From positions 66,374,376 to 66,438,375 of the forward strand of contig CM070510.1 in NCBI GenBank assembly GCA_036346375.1: 64,000 nt of DNA. The letters run 5' to 3'. This document shows, in pieces, positions 34,529 through 46,450 of the stretch (position 1 is the first letter of the stretch; the number at the start of each line of letters is the position of its first letter). The notes beneath the pieces were generated by a model. The model was not told the DNA's origin and did no database searches. It saw only the letters and a list, made by a program, of their open reading frames with translations. The position numbers and the translations under genes were made by a program. This DNA comes from Guadua angustifolia. Taxonomy: Eukaryota; Streptophyta; Magnoliopsida; Poales; Poaceae.

Positions 34529-37500
34529 TTACAGGAAAAGCAAGAGAAAGATCAAAAAGAAGAAAGAAGCGTCACCACTGACACAACATTCGAGTAAAAT
34601 GGCATATAACCCTACACACCGGCGTCGCCCCCTAAGTGCCAGAGAGCTTCGCCTATAGTCGGCAATCTTGGTCTCAAGATCGATCACCTTCGCAGGCGCC
34701 ACGACCTTCTTGGGCTTCTCATGAGTCGCTCGACCTCGTCCTTTTCTTGAGTCGGCAGTATGGCGGCGGCGTTCATATTCAAGGCGCTCGGCCGGCCACC
34801 TTAGCTTCGAGGGCCCGAGCACGTTGGTTTTCTTGTTCAAACCTTGCTCGAGCCCGAGAACCTTATCCCGCTAAGGGCCGATCTTCCTCGGTGACCGACT
34901 TTCCGCCTCCATCGCTCTAGCTCTCCGTGGCACAGCACGACACCTCAAGCTCGCCACCTTGGTCTCTGTGGCCCGAGCATATCGCTTCCCTGTTGAAGCT
35001 CCCGATCGAGCCCCTCGAACCCGGCCGTGGCTAAGGGCAAGACTCTCCTCCGCCAAAGCTAGCCGTTTTCTTCCATTGCTCCGGCTCTTGCTCGAAGCGA
35101 GCACTTTCTTCTCGAAGCAAGACACCCTCCTTGGCTGGCGGCGGACCTTTCCTGCTCGAGCTCTTGTTCGAGCCCGAGGATCTTCCCCTTAGCCTCGACG
35201 ACTTCTTGCTCTGCCTCGCGGCATCTTTTCACGATTATGGTATCCGCGAGCTTGAGGTCGCCCACCTTCTCCTCCAAATTTAGTGGTCGGGCCGCTTTCC
35301 TCATATAAGCGGGCCAGGGTGTCGGGGACAATCAGCACTTCCTCAAAATTGGCCAAAGACTTTTTAAGAAGCTGCGGGCAGGGAAACTTTAAGCGGGATC
35401 CCACGAAAACCAAAGAAGGAAAATTACCACGGTAGCAGAGCAATTCTCACCTCGGCAACGTCGGTGCGCAGATTCTCCCGGAACTTCTCATAAATCTCCC
35501 TCGCCTGAATGTCGCCGGAATCTGGCAGAGGTGTGCGCACAAGCCCGGAGTCCTCGAAGAAGGGCGGGTTGTCCGAAACTGGCGAGTCCTCCTCCCGAGA
35601 CGTTATGTTCATCGCGGCACCAAGGCCCACTCTGAGCGGCGCTTCGCTCGGGTCCGCTTCGCTATCCTCCCGAGCATGTTGTTCGCTGAGCGCTATCCCC
35701 CAGCGGCGGTTCGCCCGAGCGGTGCCGCCTTATCCCGGCAGCATTTACCGGAGCCCGTGCCCTCTTGAGCAGCCCCTTTGCCCGGAGCTGCGGGGTCGGC
35801 CTTTTCTCCTCCTTCCGTGCTCGCCGCTGCTCCCGCGCCTTCGGCCATCACGATGTCGGCGGCAGCAGATAGCACGCCCGCTAAGGCATGGTGGGCAAGC
35901 TCATGAGCTATTTGGCGGCAGTTCGGGAAGGCCCTACGGGCTATTAACCATCCACGTCAGGTGAGTGGGGTTAGCCCGGGGGCGCAAAACAAAGAGCGAA
36001 GGGAAACAGAGCAAGGGCAGGGATCGACGCCCACCTTTGGCCGGGCCTTCTTCGTCGCCCGCAGGTGAGTTCGCCGCCGCTAGGACCACCAGCTCGGCCG
36101 CCTTTTCGGCGGCCTGGGTGATCTTCGCCACTTAGGGTCATCACCTCCATGTCGACCCTCCTCCGGCTTTTTCCGGATGCGAATGCCGCTATGCGAGAGG
36201 CTTTACCGACCGACGATCCCGAACTCCCGAGCTTTGGTAGCTCGTGCGAGTTGGTCCTTCGTCTCGGCAAGCTCCCTCTTCGGCGCCTCCCACTCGATCT
36301 GCACCATTCCCTTGATCAATCTTCCCTCCGCCGCGATTTGTTCGATTTGAACTTCGTGCTATAATTCTCCACCAAAGCCTCAGCGGCTTACCTCCTCCAC
36401 GCGATCGGCGTACTCCATATGCCGCCGAGGGTTCCCGCCCGATCACGTGCCTCTTCGACGTCCGGCACTCACCGATGGCGCATGATGGCCTTTTGCTCCT
36501 CCCTTGGCCTTAGCGGGACGAGCACCTCGCTGCTGCCCACTTTGGATTTGAGCTCGGCCACGCCCAGCTCCAAGGCGAGCTTCTCCTGTCAAAAGGAAGC
36601 GGAACGCCGTTAGGAAGGCGCGGGTGCTCTCCCCGTGCGCCAAATGCTCAGTAAGACTCGGACGTTCTCCCCGAGCATAAATGACCAGGGGTACTTACCA
36701 CACCGCCTCGCCGAGCACGCTCAACGGACTTGGAGTTTCTTCTCGAGCTCCTTGCCCTTGGGGACCCAAACATTTCGCCGACCCTCTTCTCCACCCAACC
36801 GGTCTGGGCTGCAATCGCGACGCGCAAAATGTCATCGCAAGTTCGAAGGCCACAAGTGAAGCTCACAAGTGAAGCGGTTGTCACGAATGGCGAGGGCATA
36901 CCCGATTCGCCTCACGGGTGAGGTCGCCCCACCCACGATCTTGAAGAAGGTGCTCTCTCCTCCGCAGCTGGGATATCTCGTTCGGAGGAAGTCGCGACGA
37001 TGTCGCGCTGGTCAACCCCATGTTCGTGAGCTCGTGGATCATCATCGACCCGCCTCATCGGGGTGGCTGTCGGCGCGGTGTCTTGCTGCCTGGGCGCCGC
37101 CGCCTCCCAGATATAGCACAATGAATCGCCTCTGCGGCCTCCGCAAGTAGAACTAAAGGTCGCCCACCGAGACGGAGTCCTTGAGGGTGAAAACGGGAAC
37201 TCAGACGGGCGGCCGGTCGCAAGCGGAATATAGGGCGCCGGTGATAAAGCGCCGCCGGTCGGAAAAGGTTGTAGAAATGGAGGAAGAGACTTGGCGAGGA
37301 AGGGTGCCCACGGCCTTCGCAGAGATGGGCAAAGATGTTCAAGACAAGGATGGAGTTGGGGTTCAGATGGGTGAGCTCACACGACCGATCGCGTGAGCAC
37401 ATCCTCCAGAACTCGCTCTCCGGCCGGAGCCCATTGACGGTGTAGAGGTCGCAGTGACCATCTCTGCCGTCGTCTTGGCCGGGCCCTCGCCTCCGGATCC

Positions 37501-37584
37501 TCCAAGTGGGGGCATCCAGTACCGAGATCCTCCAAAGCCCGGAGCCTCTCCACCGTGATCTTGTTTCGCCCTAAACCGCGCCAT
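34529..37584 (-). pseudogene. Antisense gene of Gypsy element A (putative gypsy-type transposon domain protein)
   Basis: Tat-lineage elements carry an extra gene between integrase and the 3' LTR on the opposite strand; its function is unknown. The probable start is the ATG at 37584 (MARFRAKQDHGGEAPGFGG). The segment L-T-H-L-N-P-N-S-I-L-V-L-N-I-F-A-H-L-C-E at about 37380-37310 matches the conserved core I associate with Pfam PF04195. Toward the 3' end, 35330-35060 encodes Glu/Lys/Ala-rich sequence with heptad character (coiled coil). The reading frame is broken by many small indels. The antisense gene of element B (44038-46450) has the same layout with a better preserved frame. Confidence 0.7.
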
Positions 37585-38213
37585 GAGAAGACTTGAAAGA
37601 TGAACCGCTGCAAAGAAGAGAAGTTTGGAAGCCGCCGAGGTTTTTTGGCGGAGCGCTTATCGCGAAAAGGAGAATAAAGGAAGGAAAACAAATGAAGTGT
37701 TCCGCGGTTATTTCTAGGCGGAGGAGCCGAACGGGTCAGAACGGTTGCCGATTGCCGACGCGTGGTGGCACGCCCCCGGCAGCCGACCGGCGCGGTTCCC
37801 CAAAATCTGTCGAATCCGCGCCATGACGCTCGTGGGGAAGGAACCTTCTAATTTTTCCCGCTCCCTCCCGAAGCGTTATTTAGCTCGAAGCCGACCAAAG
37901 TGCTTTCGGCCTCAGCGGCGCGTCTCCCGAGCCCGATCGCTCGGAAGCCGCAGCAGCCTTTTTCGCTATGAGACCTTTTCCCGAGCTCGGTAGCTCTGAT
38001 GTCTGCAGACTTTTTTTCCACCGTGAAATCTCCGCCCCGAGCATGATTGCTCAAGCATCAGAGATTTTTGCCACAAGATTCCTCACCCCGAGCAAGGGCA
38101 GCTCAAGGTCATGTAGGTCTTCGCCGCATGACTCCAATCCTCTTTAAGAAGTCTAGAGGCTTAAGGCGGGGGCCTCAAGAAGGCTGTCCCTCCCCTTTAG
38201 CCTCGGGGCTAGC

Positions 38214-38893
38214 TGTCGAATTGATATACTGCATCAAGACGACCACAAGTCTGGCGCCAACCGACTATGCTCTTGCCGGATGGCGACAGAGACCGACAAC
38301 CGTGTAGTCCGGCTCACGGGCTACCCCATCCCCGAGCAGCCAAGCTCGGGGCTCGCGACAAGGCGACGTGGCATTAAATGCGCAGCTGCTCGAGGATCGC
38401 TCGCCAGATCTCGGCCGCCACGGTCGCGCCGCCTGGTCTCAAGGCTATTGCCCACGTCGCGTGGTACCCGGGTGGTGGCGCTCTGCTGCGACTACGCACG
38501 CCCTCTGAGAGCGCCCCTGTAATAAATAACTGTCTCTCAGAACTTATAAATACCCCTCGCACGATGTAATCGAGGGCGGGCCGCTTTTTGGTACCACGAC
38601 ATCGAGACCTGTAACTTGTTCCTTGGAGTCCTTAGGCTAGCTCAAGGCTCCTCCGAGCAAGCACGTTGTAACTACTCCATACTCATTAGTGAATCCATCG
38701 GACGAGGGTTGTTATCTCCTCCGTGAGAGGCCCGAACTGCACTCAAAAATGACCCTCAAGGCTTCTCGATTGTCTTGTCCACCTCGATCCGTAGCTCGGC
38801 ACACCCTTGACGATAGCCCTTTGCGGAAAGGGGCCCTAGGTTGATCCCCATTCAACAAGTAAGCTCAACAAGGACCCCGTCGAATCGTCGCTG
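38214..38893 (+). repeat. 3' LTR of Gypsy element A
   Basis: Starts TGTCGAATTGATATACTG and parallels the 5' LTR to about 38890 (ends near cgaatcgtcg). A TATA-like ttataaat is at 38544-38551. It differs from the 5' LTR mainly by one- to three-base deletions and insertions in GC-rich runs. The exact last base is uncertain because the terminal ACA seen in the 5' LTR is not present. Confidence 0.85.
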
Positions 38894-39681
38894 TGTTGGT
38901 ACACGGGTCGGGCTTGATGAGGGCCACTGGATTTACTATAGATCGGGGTGTCAGCACTAGGGGGGAGGTGAAGGGGAGGCCACAGCGGCGTCGGGGGAAG
39001 AGGAGGGAGGCAAGGGCCAAATCCATCCGTCCCCATCCACGGCGCCGCCGCGTCTATCCATCCCCGTTCATTGCACCGCTGGATCCAACCGTACCTGTCC
39101 ATGGCGCAGCGTCGTACAGGAGATGTTGCGGCAGAAGGGGAGGGCCGCGACACCGAGGGGGAGGAGGGACCGCCCAGTGGAGGCGGAGGAGGTGGCCGTG
39201 AGGGGCATCGGAGAGAGTCAGGAAACCAGGGGGGTTGGGGGTGGCGTGGGAAGGAATCTAGGCCTCCTGGCCTGAATCAGATGGCTGACATGCATCCCAC
39301 CCAAGATCATATGGATGAAAACCAAAAGGCCACGTGGACCAATAGGAAGTATGGAAGGCCCATTTGTAAGTATTATTTCATAGGTAATGGGGCGAAGCTG
39401 CCATAGGTGAAAGACACCCATGTCATGCCTATTTACCCACCGGATGGAACTTTGCTCCCACGACTACTAATAAGGTGCTCATGCTTTGCAATGGGATTCG
39501 ACAATAATACATATCATCAATCTTACTCCAAGCATCTGTGCATTGCAATAGATCTTAAATAGATTATAACACAAATTCTATAGTGTGAATACAAAATAAT
39601 TTGATTTTTCTTATATATGTGATGTAAAACGCATGTTAAAGTATATGCATGTATGACTCATTGAGTAGTTTCATTTATATC
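38894..39681. other. Stretch without recognised genes
   Basis: GC-rich to about 39250, then AT-rich. A purine-rich plus strand (38960-39240) gives open frames on both strands with no recognisable domain. Nothing else was supported. Confidence 0.5.
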
Positions 39682-40254
39682 TGTCGAAGGTTAGATACCG
39701 ACAATAAACTTATAGTCATGGGTACCTTCAGTTTAGCAAAGTCAAGCATGAATACGGTAACACACGATGTATACAGATTCGGGCCCTCAGATGGAGTAAC
39801 ACCCTATGTCCTATGCGGATGATGTATGAACTTGATGTATAGAGTATAGAGCAATGTATCTAGCCCTAGTTACAATGAAGATTGGATCTAAGCGATGGCT
39901 AAACTACGGCTGGAGGTTGACAAAGCATGGCCCGTTGGCCCCTAGGTGCTCTGCGTCTGGTGAAAGCTCTAGAAGCCTTCTTCTTCTCTATCTATCTAAC
40001 TCTAGATGTCTCGTCCCCCTAAGGATACCTACCCCCGGCCTTATATAGTCGGGGTAGCCCTATCTCAGGTTGAGTTGTAGTCAGTTTGGGATACCATATC
40101 GTAGCCGATGAGGAATCCATTGTCGCATGATCTTTGTAGCACATCCAAACTTCTCTGGATATCAGGCAAATTCGAGTTGGTTTCCTCGTAACGGGAAAAT
40201 GATCGAGTCCTTTCTAATATGGAATTATTTTCTTCGCACATATCTTATCCCATA
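39682..40254 (+). mobile_element. Probable LTR fragment, host site of Gypsy element B
   Basis: Starts TGTCGAAGGTTAGATACCGA and contains gatgtatacagattcgggcc, a phrase found near the start of several grass LTRs; a related phrase occurs at 56800 in the solo LTR. It also has a TATA-like block ccttatatagtcggggt at about 40041. Gypsy element B interrupts it, and its continuation would be from 47909 onward. Neither a matching end nor a target duplication was identified, so the assignment is tentative. Confidence 0.4.
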
Positions 40255-40259
40255 GAATT

Positions 40260-41690
40260 TGTTGGAGGAAAGCTCAACCATTCTTGGAGGGGAGGTTTCA
40301 TGCTTCATGAGGGTGATGTTCGCCACAGCTATAGTCCGTCGACAGGGCACCTCCTGGGATTCGCCCTCCTACCTCCAGGGAACACCCCGCGAGAGGTCCC
40401 CTCAAGCCCCGCGGGTGCACCCCCAGGGCGATACCCCGCGGGAGGTCCTTTCATGACCGCGGACATAGAGCTCTGAATGCCCAGTGCTTCTACGTGAGAG
40501 GCTACATGCTCCGTGTGGGGTGAAGTTTGTCCCCCTGAGGAGGTTTGCCATCAGGGCACCCTGCGGGAGACCTTGTCCACCCCATGTCTCGCAAGCATAC
40601 CCCGTGGGAGTCTGCGGGAGACCTCCTACTCCACGGGCATCTACGGGAGTCACCCTCCTACTCCGCGGGAGTCTGCAGGCGTCACCCTTCTACTCCACGG
40701 GCGTCTACGGGAGCCACCCTCCTACCCCGCGGGAGTTTGTGGGAGACCTTCTACTCCGCAGGCGTCTACGGGAGCCACCCTCCTACCCCGCGGGAGTCTG
40801 CAGGCATCACCCTTCTACTCCGCGGGCATCTACGGGAGCCACCTTCCTACCCTGCGGGAGTCTACGGGAGACCTTCTACTCCGCAGGCTTCTACGAAACC
40901 ACCCTCCTACCCTGCGGGAGTCCGCGAGCGTCACCCTTCTACTTCGCGGGCGTCTACGGGAGCCACCCTCCTACCCCACGGGAGTCTGTGGGAGACCTTC
41001 TACTCCACAGCGCCTCACGGAGCCACCCTCCTACCTGCGGAGTCCGCGGCGCCACCTTCTACTCCGGGCGTCACGGAGCCACCCTCCTACCCATGGAGTC
41101 CGTGGCGGCCACCCTTCTACTCAGGGCGCTCTCTGGAGCCACCCTCCTACCTCATGGGCGCTCTCTGAGCCACCTCCTACCCCGCGGGAGTCTGCGGGAG
41201 ACCTCCTACTCCGCGGGCATCTACGGGAGTCACCCTCCTACTCCGCGGGGGTTGCGGGCGTACCTCCAGGGCATACCCCGTGGGAGGTCCTCGTGGGACC
41301 CCGAAATCAGAGACTAACCCCTACAGAACGATGATGTGGAACCCACTGCCTTCGCCTGGGAATGACCAAGATGCCCTTGCATTAAGCCATGGTGGTAGGG
41401 GTAGGATGGTATTTTGTACATTAGGCTGGGTGCCTATAAAACCCTATTGTAACCCCTACATGTAACCTAAACTCATATTGAATGCAAAACTCGAACTACT
41501 GGTGTGTCCCGCGGGAGCCAGAGCTAGGAGCCCCCTGCTCCTCCTGGGGGACACGCCGACAGGAGTAGGGCACTCATTTGAGTGCCCGAACCTGTATAAA
41601 CTCTTGTGTTCGCTTTGTCTCCACTGGACGGTGACCCGTAAGACGGCCAGCGTCCCCTCTCTCTCATGTCCTATTTTCACACATACATCA
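40260..41690 (+). repeat. 5' LTR of Gypsy element B
   Basis: Starts TGTTGGAGGAAAG and ends CACATACATCA. The first 300 bp are unique in the window, the middle is a GC-rich minisatellite (40560-41270), and the last 400 bp match the 3' LTR closely. A TATA-like box ctataaaa at 41434-41441 is conserved at 47645-47652 in the 3' LTR. Confidence 0.9.
40560..41270 (+). repeat. GC-rich LTR minisatellite, about 60 bp units
   Basis: Repeated phrases tactccgcgggcgtctacgg, gagccaccctcctacccc and gcgggagtctgcgggagacc follow each other in units of about 55-65 bp, more than ten times. The same array, with fewer units, is in the 3' LTR (47040-47470). Because unit lengths are mostly multiples of three and few stops occur, all three forward frames stay open for over 600 bp; these frames are not considered genes. 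Confidence 0.9.
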
Positions 41691-41692
41691 TT

Positions 41693-41710
41693 TGGCGCCG
41701 TCCGTGGGGA
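41693..41710 (+). other. Primer-binding site of Gypsy element B
   Basis: TGGCGCCGTCCGTGGGGA begins two bases after the 5' LTR end. It is identical over 18 bases to the primer site of element A, so both families use the same tRNA primer. Confidence 0.85.
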
Positions 41711-41732
41711 GCCCTAGTCGACATCAAAGGCT

Positions 41733-42729
41733 ATGGCTCCTACCAAGAAGCATCCCAAGCCTCCTCAATCCCCAAAGCGTAAGGAGCAAGTCGATGGCCC
41801 TCCTCGGCGGGCCTCCAGGCGTGCACCTCCCTCTGAGATTGGAGCCATCCACCCTGGAGCAGGTAACGTCCTTCAAGCCCCAGAACCTGAGAGCTCCACT
41901 CCCTCCCTCTCGTTGGCAACTGTGGGTCAAGAACAACGGCTCCAAGATGCCGTCATCGCCGCGGGGTTGACAGCCCCGGAGCCCGCAATCCCTCCTGAGG
42001 CGTGGGACTTGTCCCGGTGGAGGGCTATGGTGGAGGCGACCACAAAGCAAGCGGTGGATTACCTGATGGCCTCCTATCATCCTCCTAGCTTCCCTCTGCA
42101 CCTTTCGTCGCTCCCACCACCACCCTAAGTCCAACGGGGCGGTCAAGAGGGCTAATGGCCTAATCCTCCAAGGCGTTCGCCGCTGACTTGAGAAGAGCAT
42201 GCTTAAGCGAGGCCTATGGGCGGTGGAGCTCCTCAGTGTCCTGTGGGGGAGGCATACCACTCCCAGTCGTTCCACAGGACGAACACCCTCCTCGCTCGTG
42301 TACGGAGAGGAAGCAGTCCTCCCCGCCGAGGTTCGCCACCGCTCCCTCCGTGTGGAGATGCTATCGGGGGCCCAACACATCAACTTCATGATGAACGAGG
42401 AAAACCACAAGATGGAGGTGGACTTCGTGGAAGAGGTCCGTGACCACGTTCTCATCAAGCATGCCGCGTACGAACGAGAAGTCGCCCGTTTCTACAACGA
42501 CCGGGTGCGGCAGCGGACCTTCCTCTTGGGGGACTTGGTGCTAGAAAGGGTCGCCGACCCAGGAGCCCAGGGAAAACTTCACCCTAAGTAGGAAGGGCCC
42601 TACCGTGTCTCAGCGGTCTTGGGCTCAAGGGCCTACCGCCTCTCCACCATGGAAGATAAGCCACTCAAGCACGCATGGAATGCTGACAAGCTTAAGAGTG
42701 GTCTAAAAGGCCCTATCCCCCACACGTAG
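41733..42729 (+). pseudogene. Gag N-terminus joined to integrase C-terminus (deletion product)
   Basis: The frame from 41733 (M-A-P-T-K-K-H-P-K-P-P-Q) is a Pro/Lys-rich gag-like N-terminus running to about 42110. It passes abruptly into integrase sequence: S-N-G-A-V-K-R-A-N-G-L-I-L (about 42130), then V-Y-G-E-E-A-V-L-P-A-E and R-T-F-L-L-G-D-L-V-L, ending K-G-P-I-P-H-T with TAG at 42727-42729. In other Gypsy integrases the residue before R-A-N-G is the catalytic Glu; here it is Lys. The junction removes several kilobases of pol. Stops near 42125, 42185 and 42590 break the frame. This explains the non-autonomous state of the element. Confidence 0.88.
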
Positions 42730-44037
42730 CTTTGAAGGATGGGGCTTGAACTTCGCGCCCCCTCCAAACAGGCTCCAGGGTGCATGGCCTTCGTGGCCTA
42801 CCCCTGAAAAAGCCCCAAGTGGCCTGGACAATTCGCGTCCCCCTTGGGCGGCCCCCTCCCTACTGGACCCAAGGAGTGGTGTGACGACTTGAGGCATTTT
42901 GCCTAAGTCATAGGGTGCTCCATGACTTAGTCCCCCATGGACCCCTGGCGCTATGCCAAAACGACCCCCGGGTCACAACTTCGCCCCACTCGGTGAAAAG
43001 CAATAGGAACTTTCTTATTGCAAGGAACTTAGCCCAGGAGACATCCCCTTCTCGGTGGGCGCAAACCTAGGCCTCTCAGGCCTATTAAGCTACTCGTGAT
43101 GATTGTACGAGGACTGCGCTATAACCTAAACCCCCAAACCCCCTAATGGGGCCTTGAAGGCTGGACCTCCTAAGTGGCCTAATATCAAATGCGAGGCTAA
43201 GGTCACCCTAAGATAATACAGAGTCTGAGTCCCCCTCGCTGTTGGAGGAAGAAGACGCCCTCGTATAGTCTAAAGACCTAGAATACTCGCCCCCATACAT
43301 GATGCAAAACAGGCTATTTTCTCCCCCTCGAGGAGAAGAAACCAAATGACCCTCCGGCGGGGCGCCCGTACCTCGGACTCCTCCCGGAGTCCAGGGCACG
43401 ATCATGCCCCCATGAAGTCGCCCAGTCCTACGGCAAACCTTCTTTGGCAGGCATAATCGGCGTGGCGCCCGAGCCCGTTGTGCACTTCGTTTGTATCGGA
43501 TACCAACTGCCCCGAGGCACATCCTAATACAAAGCATTGCAAAAGTCATAAGTAGTCCATACCATAATCCCAAAAGTAAGTTCATACAAAATGAAGGAAA
43601 CTTGTCCCAACTAATCATCATGAGTATCACAAAATACATCCCTAGCATAAAGGGGCGCATCACCTCGTAGGCCAAGAGCCCTAGTACAGTAGATAAGAAT
43701 CACCTAACTACTTAGCAAAAGATGTCGAACACTCTCCAGAGGAAGTCATACATGCTCGGAACTTGGATCCTCTCCTGGCGCCCGGGGACTGGTCCCACAA
43801 GGGGCCCTTGTGAGGCTATCCACAAAGCCTCCCACAAGGGGCCCCCAAGTGGAGCTACTTCATGAATGCTCGGCTGAACCTCCCTGGGTGTCTGATCCTC
43901 TGAGCACTGTTGAGGATGGCCTCCTTGCCTGCGGTGTCGGAGAAGCGGGAGATAGCTGCAACCCCCGCGATCAAGGCAACCTTGGCAAAGGCCTTGCCCT
44001 TATCATCGGCCACCCTGGCAAGGAGACCGACACGGCC
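42730..44037. other. Non-coding internal region of Gypsy element B
   Basis: Sequence between the pol remnant and the 3' end of the antisense gene. It is cytosine- and purine-rich in blocks, with a minus-strand open stretch (43208-43675) lacking recognisable domains. Probably untranslated sequence of the element. Confidence 0.6.
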
Positions 44038-46450
44038 TCACAGGGTGCCAGCCCACTCCTCCCAATCCTCAAAGGGAGGTGGGAGGTCCTCCACTCTGGC
44101 CCCGAGCTCCCTCAAAGTGACCTGGACCAACACGGCAAGATTCATGAGAGATATAGCCATTGCCTTCCGGTCTGCTTCATACCTTTGCTCATATGCATCC
44201 CGGTCTGCCCCCACAGCTCGTATCACCACTTGAGATCTCTCCAAGTCAGCTTCTAAGTCCTTGACCCACCGCCGGTACCTCTCCAACTCGGCTTCCGCCT
44301 TGGAAAGCTTGTCCTCCGCCACTCTCTGACCCTCTTGGGCTTGTAGCAAAGCCCGCTTGAGGGCCTCTGGGTCATTCTGAGGATTACGCGGAGGGGCAAC
44401 TGCTAGCATCTCCTCGACCATTTTTGGGACTCTATCGAGGACGTTACTCATAGCCATAGCCTGCCAAAGAGTGAAAGTATCGAGTGTCAAAGCAAGGCAT
44501 GCACAAGGATCCCAAGTGCGGAAAGATATAAAAAAGGAATTGCAGTACCTGGTATTGGAGAGTCACGGTGGTCGCTAACTTCTCTCCCAACACTTCCAAA
44601 AACCTCCTGGGGTCACCAGGCACCAAGTCTGCCATATACCTTTGCACTCGTTCAGTGACCAGGAGGCGAGTCGTCTCGATTGCCTCTGCGTCCAAGGTGT
44701 GAGGAATGGCATACTCTGGAAGGGCGCTGGAGGAACCGCCCTGGTCCCCCTGTGCTGGCGCCGCCTGCATAGGCGAGCACGGGGTAGTCACGTTCTCCGT
44801 CGGAGCCTCTGGGGGCGCAGTAGGTGTGGGGGGCTCCACCTCGGGGGCCTCTCTATGCTCTACCGGGTCTGCGAAAGAGCAGTGGAGCAGTTTAGGCATG
44901 TAAGAAGAAAATCTACCCCATGTCAACTCAACGTGAACATGAACACATACCTTCAGAGAAGCAGAAGAAAGACTCAATGTCGTTGAGGTAGGCATACCCA
45001 ACATCCTCCCCCACTACGACTCTGGCCGAGGAAATGTTTGGGCCATCGGGCTCAACGCCCATGAGCCCTTCGATATCCCGAGCAAGCTGCTGGAAGCGCC
45101 CGACAGAGCTCCCCGGCTCGGGGTCTGACGCAGGCTCGCTCGAAGAGCTGGATGTCGTAAAAGGATAAGGTGAAGGTGAGCGCCTGCTCGTCCGCTGAGG
45201 GCAAGAACCAATGCCCTCCCCGTTGGGTACCTTCTTCATCTCGGTACCCATTGCACCTTTGCCCTTGGAGGTGGGATGTGGCGGGAGTCTTCGGGACTCC
45301 ACCCGGGGAGGGCCCCTCTCACCCGTGGCACAGACCGTGGTGGCAGTGCCCTGTTGGGAGGTGCCACCGCCATGCCCTTCGGTGGTCCTCTTGGCGCGTG
45401 TCTTGGTAGGCGAGGCCCTGGTGCCCTCCCCCGCTGCTGCCGCCCGAACCCTCTTCCGTTTAGCCTGGTCAAAAGCGGGGATACCCCGCGGGAGGAGGCG
45501 AAGGCCGAACGCTTCGGCCACGGAGTTCCTCCCCTCCATAGGGATGTTTTTGGCCTCGTAGCCCCATGCCTCAGATGTGCATCACCTCCCTAATATCATC
45601 TCAGCTTCTTCCCTCGCTGCTTCCACCGAGCGAACTGCATGCAAAAAAGGGAACCACAAGGAGTAAAAGAATGACATGCCAGAGGAAAACAAGGACCGCG
45701 TGGAGGTTCTTACCTTTCCCGATACCGGGATGAAGGCCGCCGTGGAACCCCAGCCTAACACATTGAATAAGGGTGCTAAGGTTAAGGAGAGTCATCTCCT
45801 CTATCAAGTCGCGGGCACCTTTCCTTGTGCGCACCTCCCAAATGGCGTTGCGCAGCTTCCAGTCATCGTCAGTAAGGCGGTCCATCTCGGGGTAAGTCCG
45901 GGTCGTCAAAGCTGAATGTGACCCGGTATAGACAAAGTCCGTGGCCCTCAGGTAGAACCGCTTCTTTGTGGCGAATGGCTAGCACTCTTTCAAGGCATGC
46001 ACCGGGAACTCCTCATGTCGCGGGGTGGTGTAGATGGACCCCAAGGGCCCCCTTCTAGCATCCCCTCACTGAGAGCGAAAGTAGTAGTTGAACAGGGCGA
46101 CTGATGGCTCCATGGGCGTCCCTGGGATAGCCGTCTCACATAGCCATAAGAAGACCCTCAGCCGAACAAAGAGGTTCGGGCTAAGGTGAGAAAGCTCCAC
46201 CCCGAGCGCCTGGGTGTACCTCTTGATGAAGGGGTGCATGGGGAGCCCAAAGCCGACGTCCACCCATGACTTGAGAGCCACGACATACCCTGGTGGAGGG
46301 TTGGGGCTCTCCCCCGGTGCTAGGAAGTCCACGTCTTCGGCGGAAAGATGGCTCCCTCGACGGATGAGGGAAAGCTTCTCCGCGTTAGTGAGCTCTGATG
46401 GCTCGGGGTCTACATTCGCTTCCTCCAGGTCGAACCCCGGCGAAGTTTTG
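44038..46450 (-). pseudogene. Spliced antisense gene of Gypsy element B (PF04195-like, coiled coil)
   Basis: This minus-strand gene opposes the retrotransposon. The 5' part (about 46450-46066) has P-S-E-L-T-N-A-E-K-L and the conserved core G-F-G-L-P-M-H-P-F-I-K-R and L-S-P-N-L-F-V-R-L-R-V-F. A block at 45909-45717 ends at a splice donor (GGGAAAG|GTAAGA); its acceptor is near 45634 (TGCATGCAG). Exon 44951-45539 is Ser/Pro-rich. Intron 44869-44950 (GAAG|GTATGT ... TTTCGCAG|AC) and intron 44461-44548 (CCAG|GTACTG ... TTGGCAG|GC) follow. The last exon (44038-44460) is a Glu/Arg/Ala-rich coiled coil, about 90 residues long. A stop at 46066, a shift around 45560 and others break it. The function of the family is unknown to me. 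Confidence 0.78.

Larger units (their letters stand above)
27299..38893 (+). mobile_element. Tat-type Gypsy LTR retrotransposon, 11.6 kb, degenerate (element A)
   Basis: Two LTRs (27299-27995 and 38214 to about 38893) flank a primer-binding site, gag, protease, reverse transcriptase, RNase H, integrase in Gypsy order, and a long 3' region carrying an antisense reading frame. Presence of an antisense gene after integrase and a gag of the E-R-F-N-G-T-Q-N-P type point to the Tat lineage (RIRE2/Grande relatives). GC content is clearly higher than in the flanks. Many small indels separate the two LTRs and break every ORF. Target-site duplication is uncertain: GTTG occurs just before 27299 and at 38895-38898. 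Confidence 0.92.

Noticed and set aside
27291..38899. A clean target-site duplication for Gypsy element A
   Set aside because: Only GTTG matches on both sides, and the last bases of the 3' LTR are uncertain, so the duplication is not claimed.
40484..41334. Three overlapping forward open frames of 207-277 codons with repeated Pro/Ser/Gly-rich peptides
   Set aside because: They are a by-product of the GC-rich LTR minisatellite, whose units keep three-base register and lack stops. They lie in a 5' LTR, and similar frames recur in the 3' LTR.
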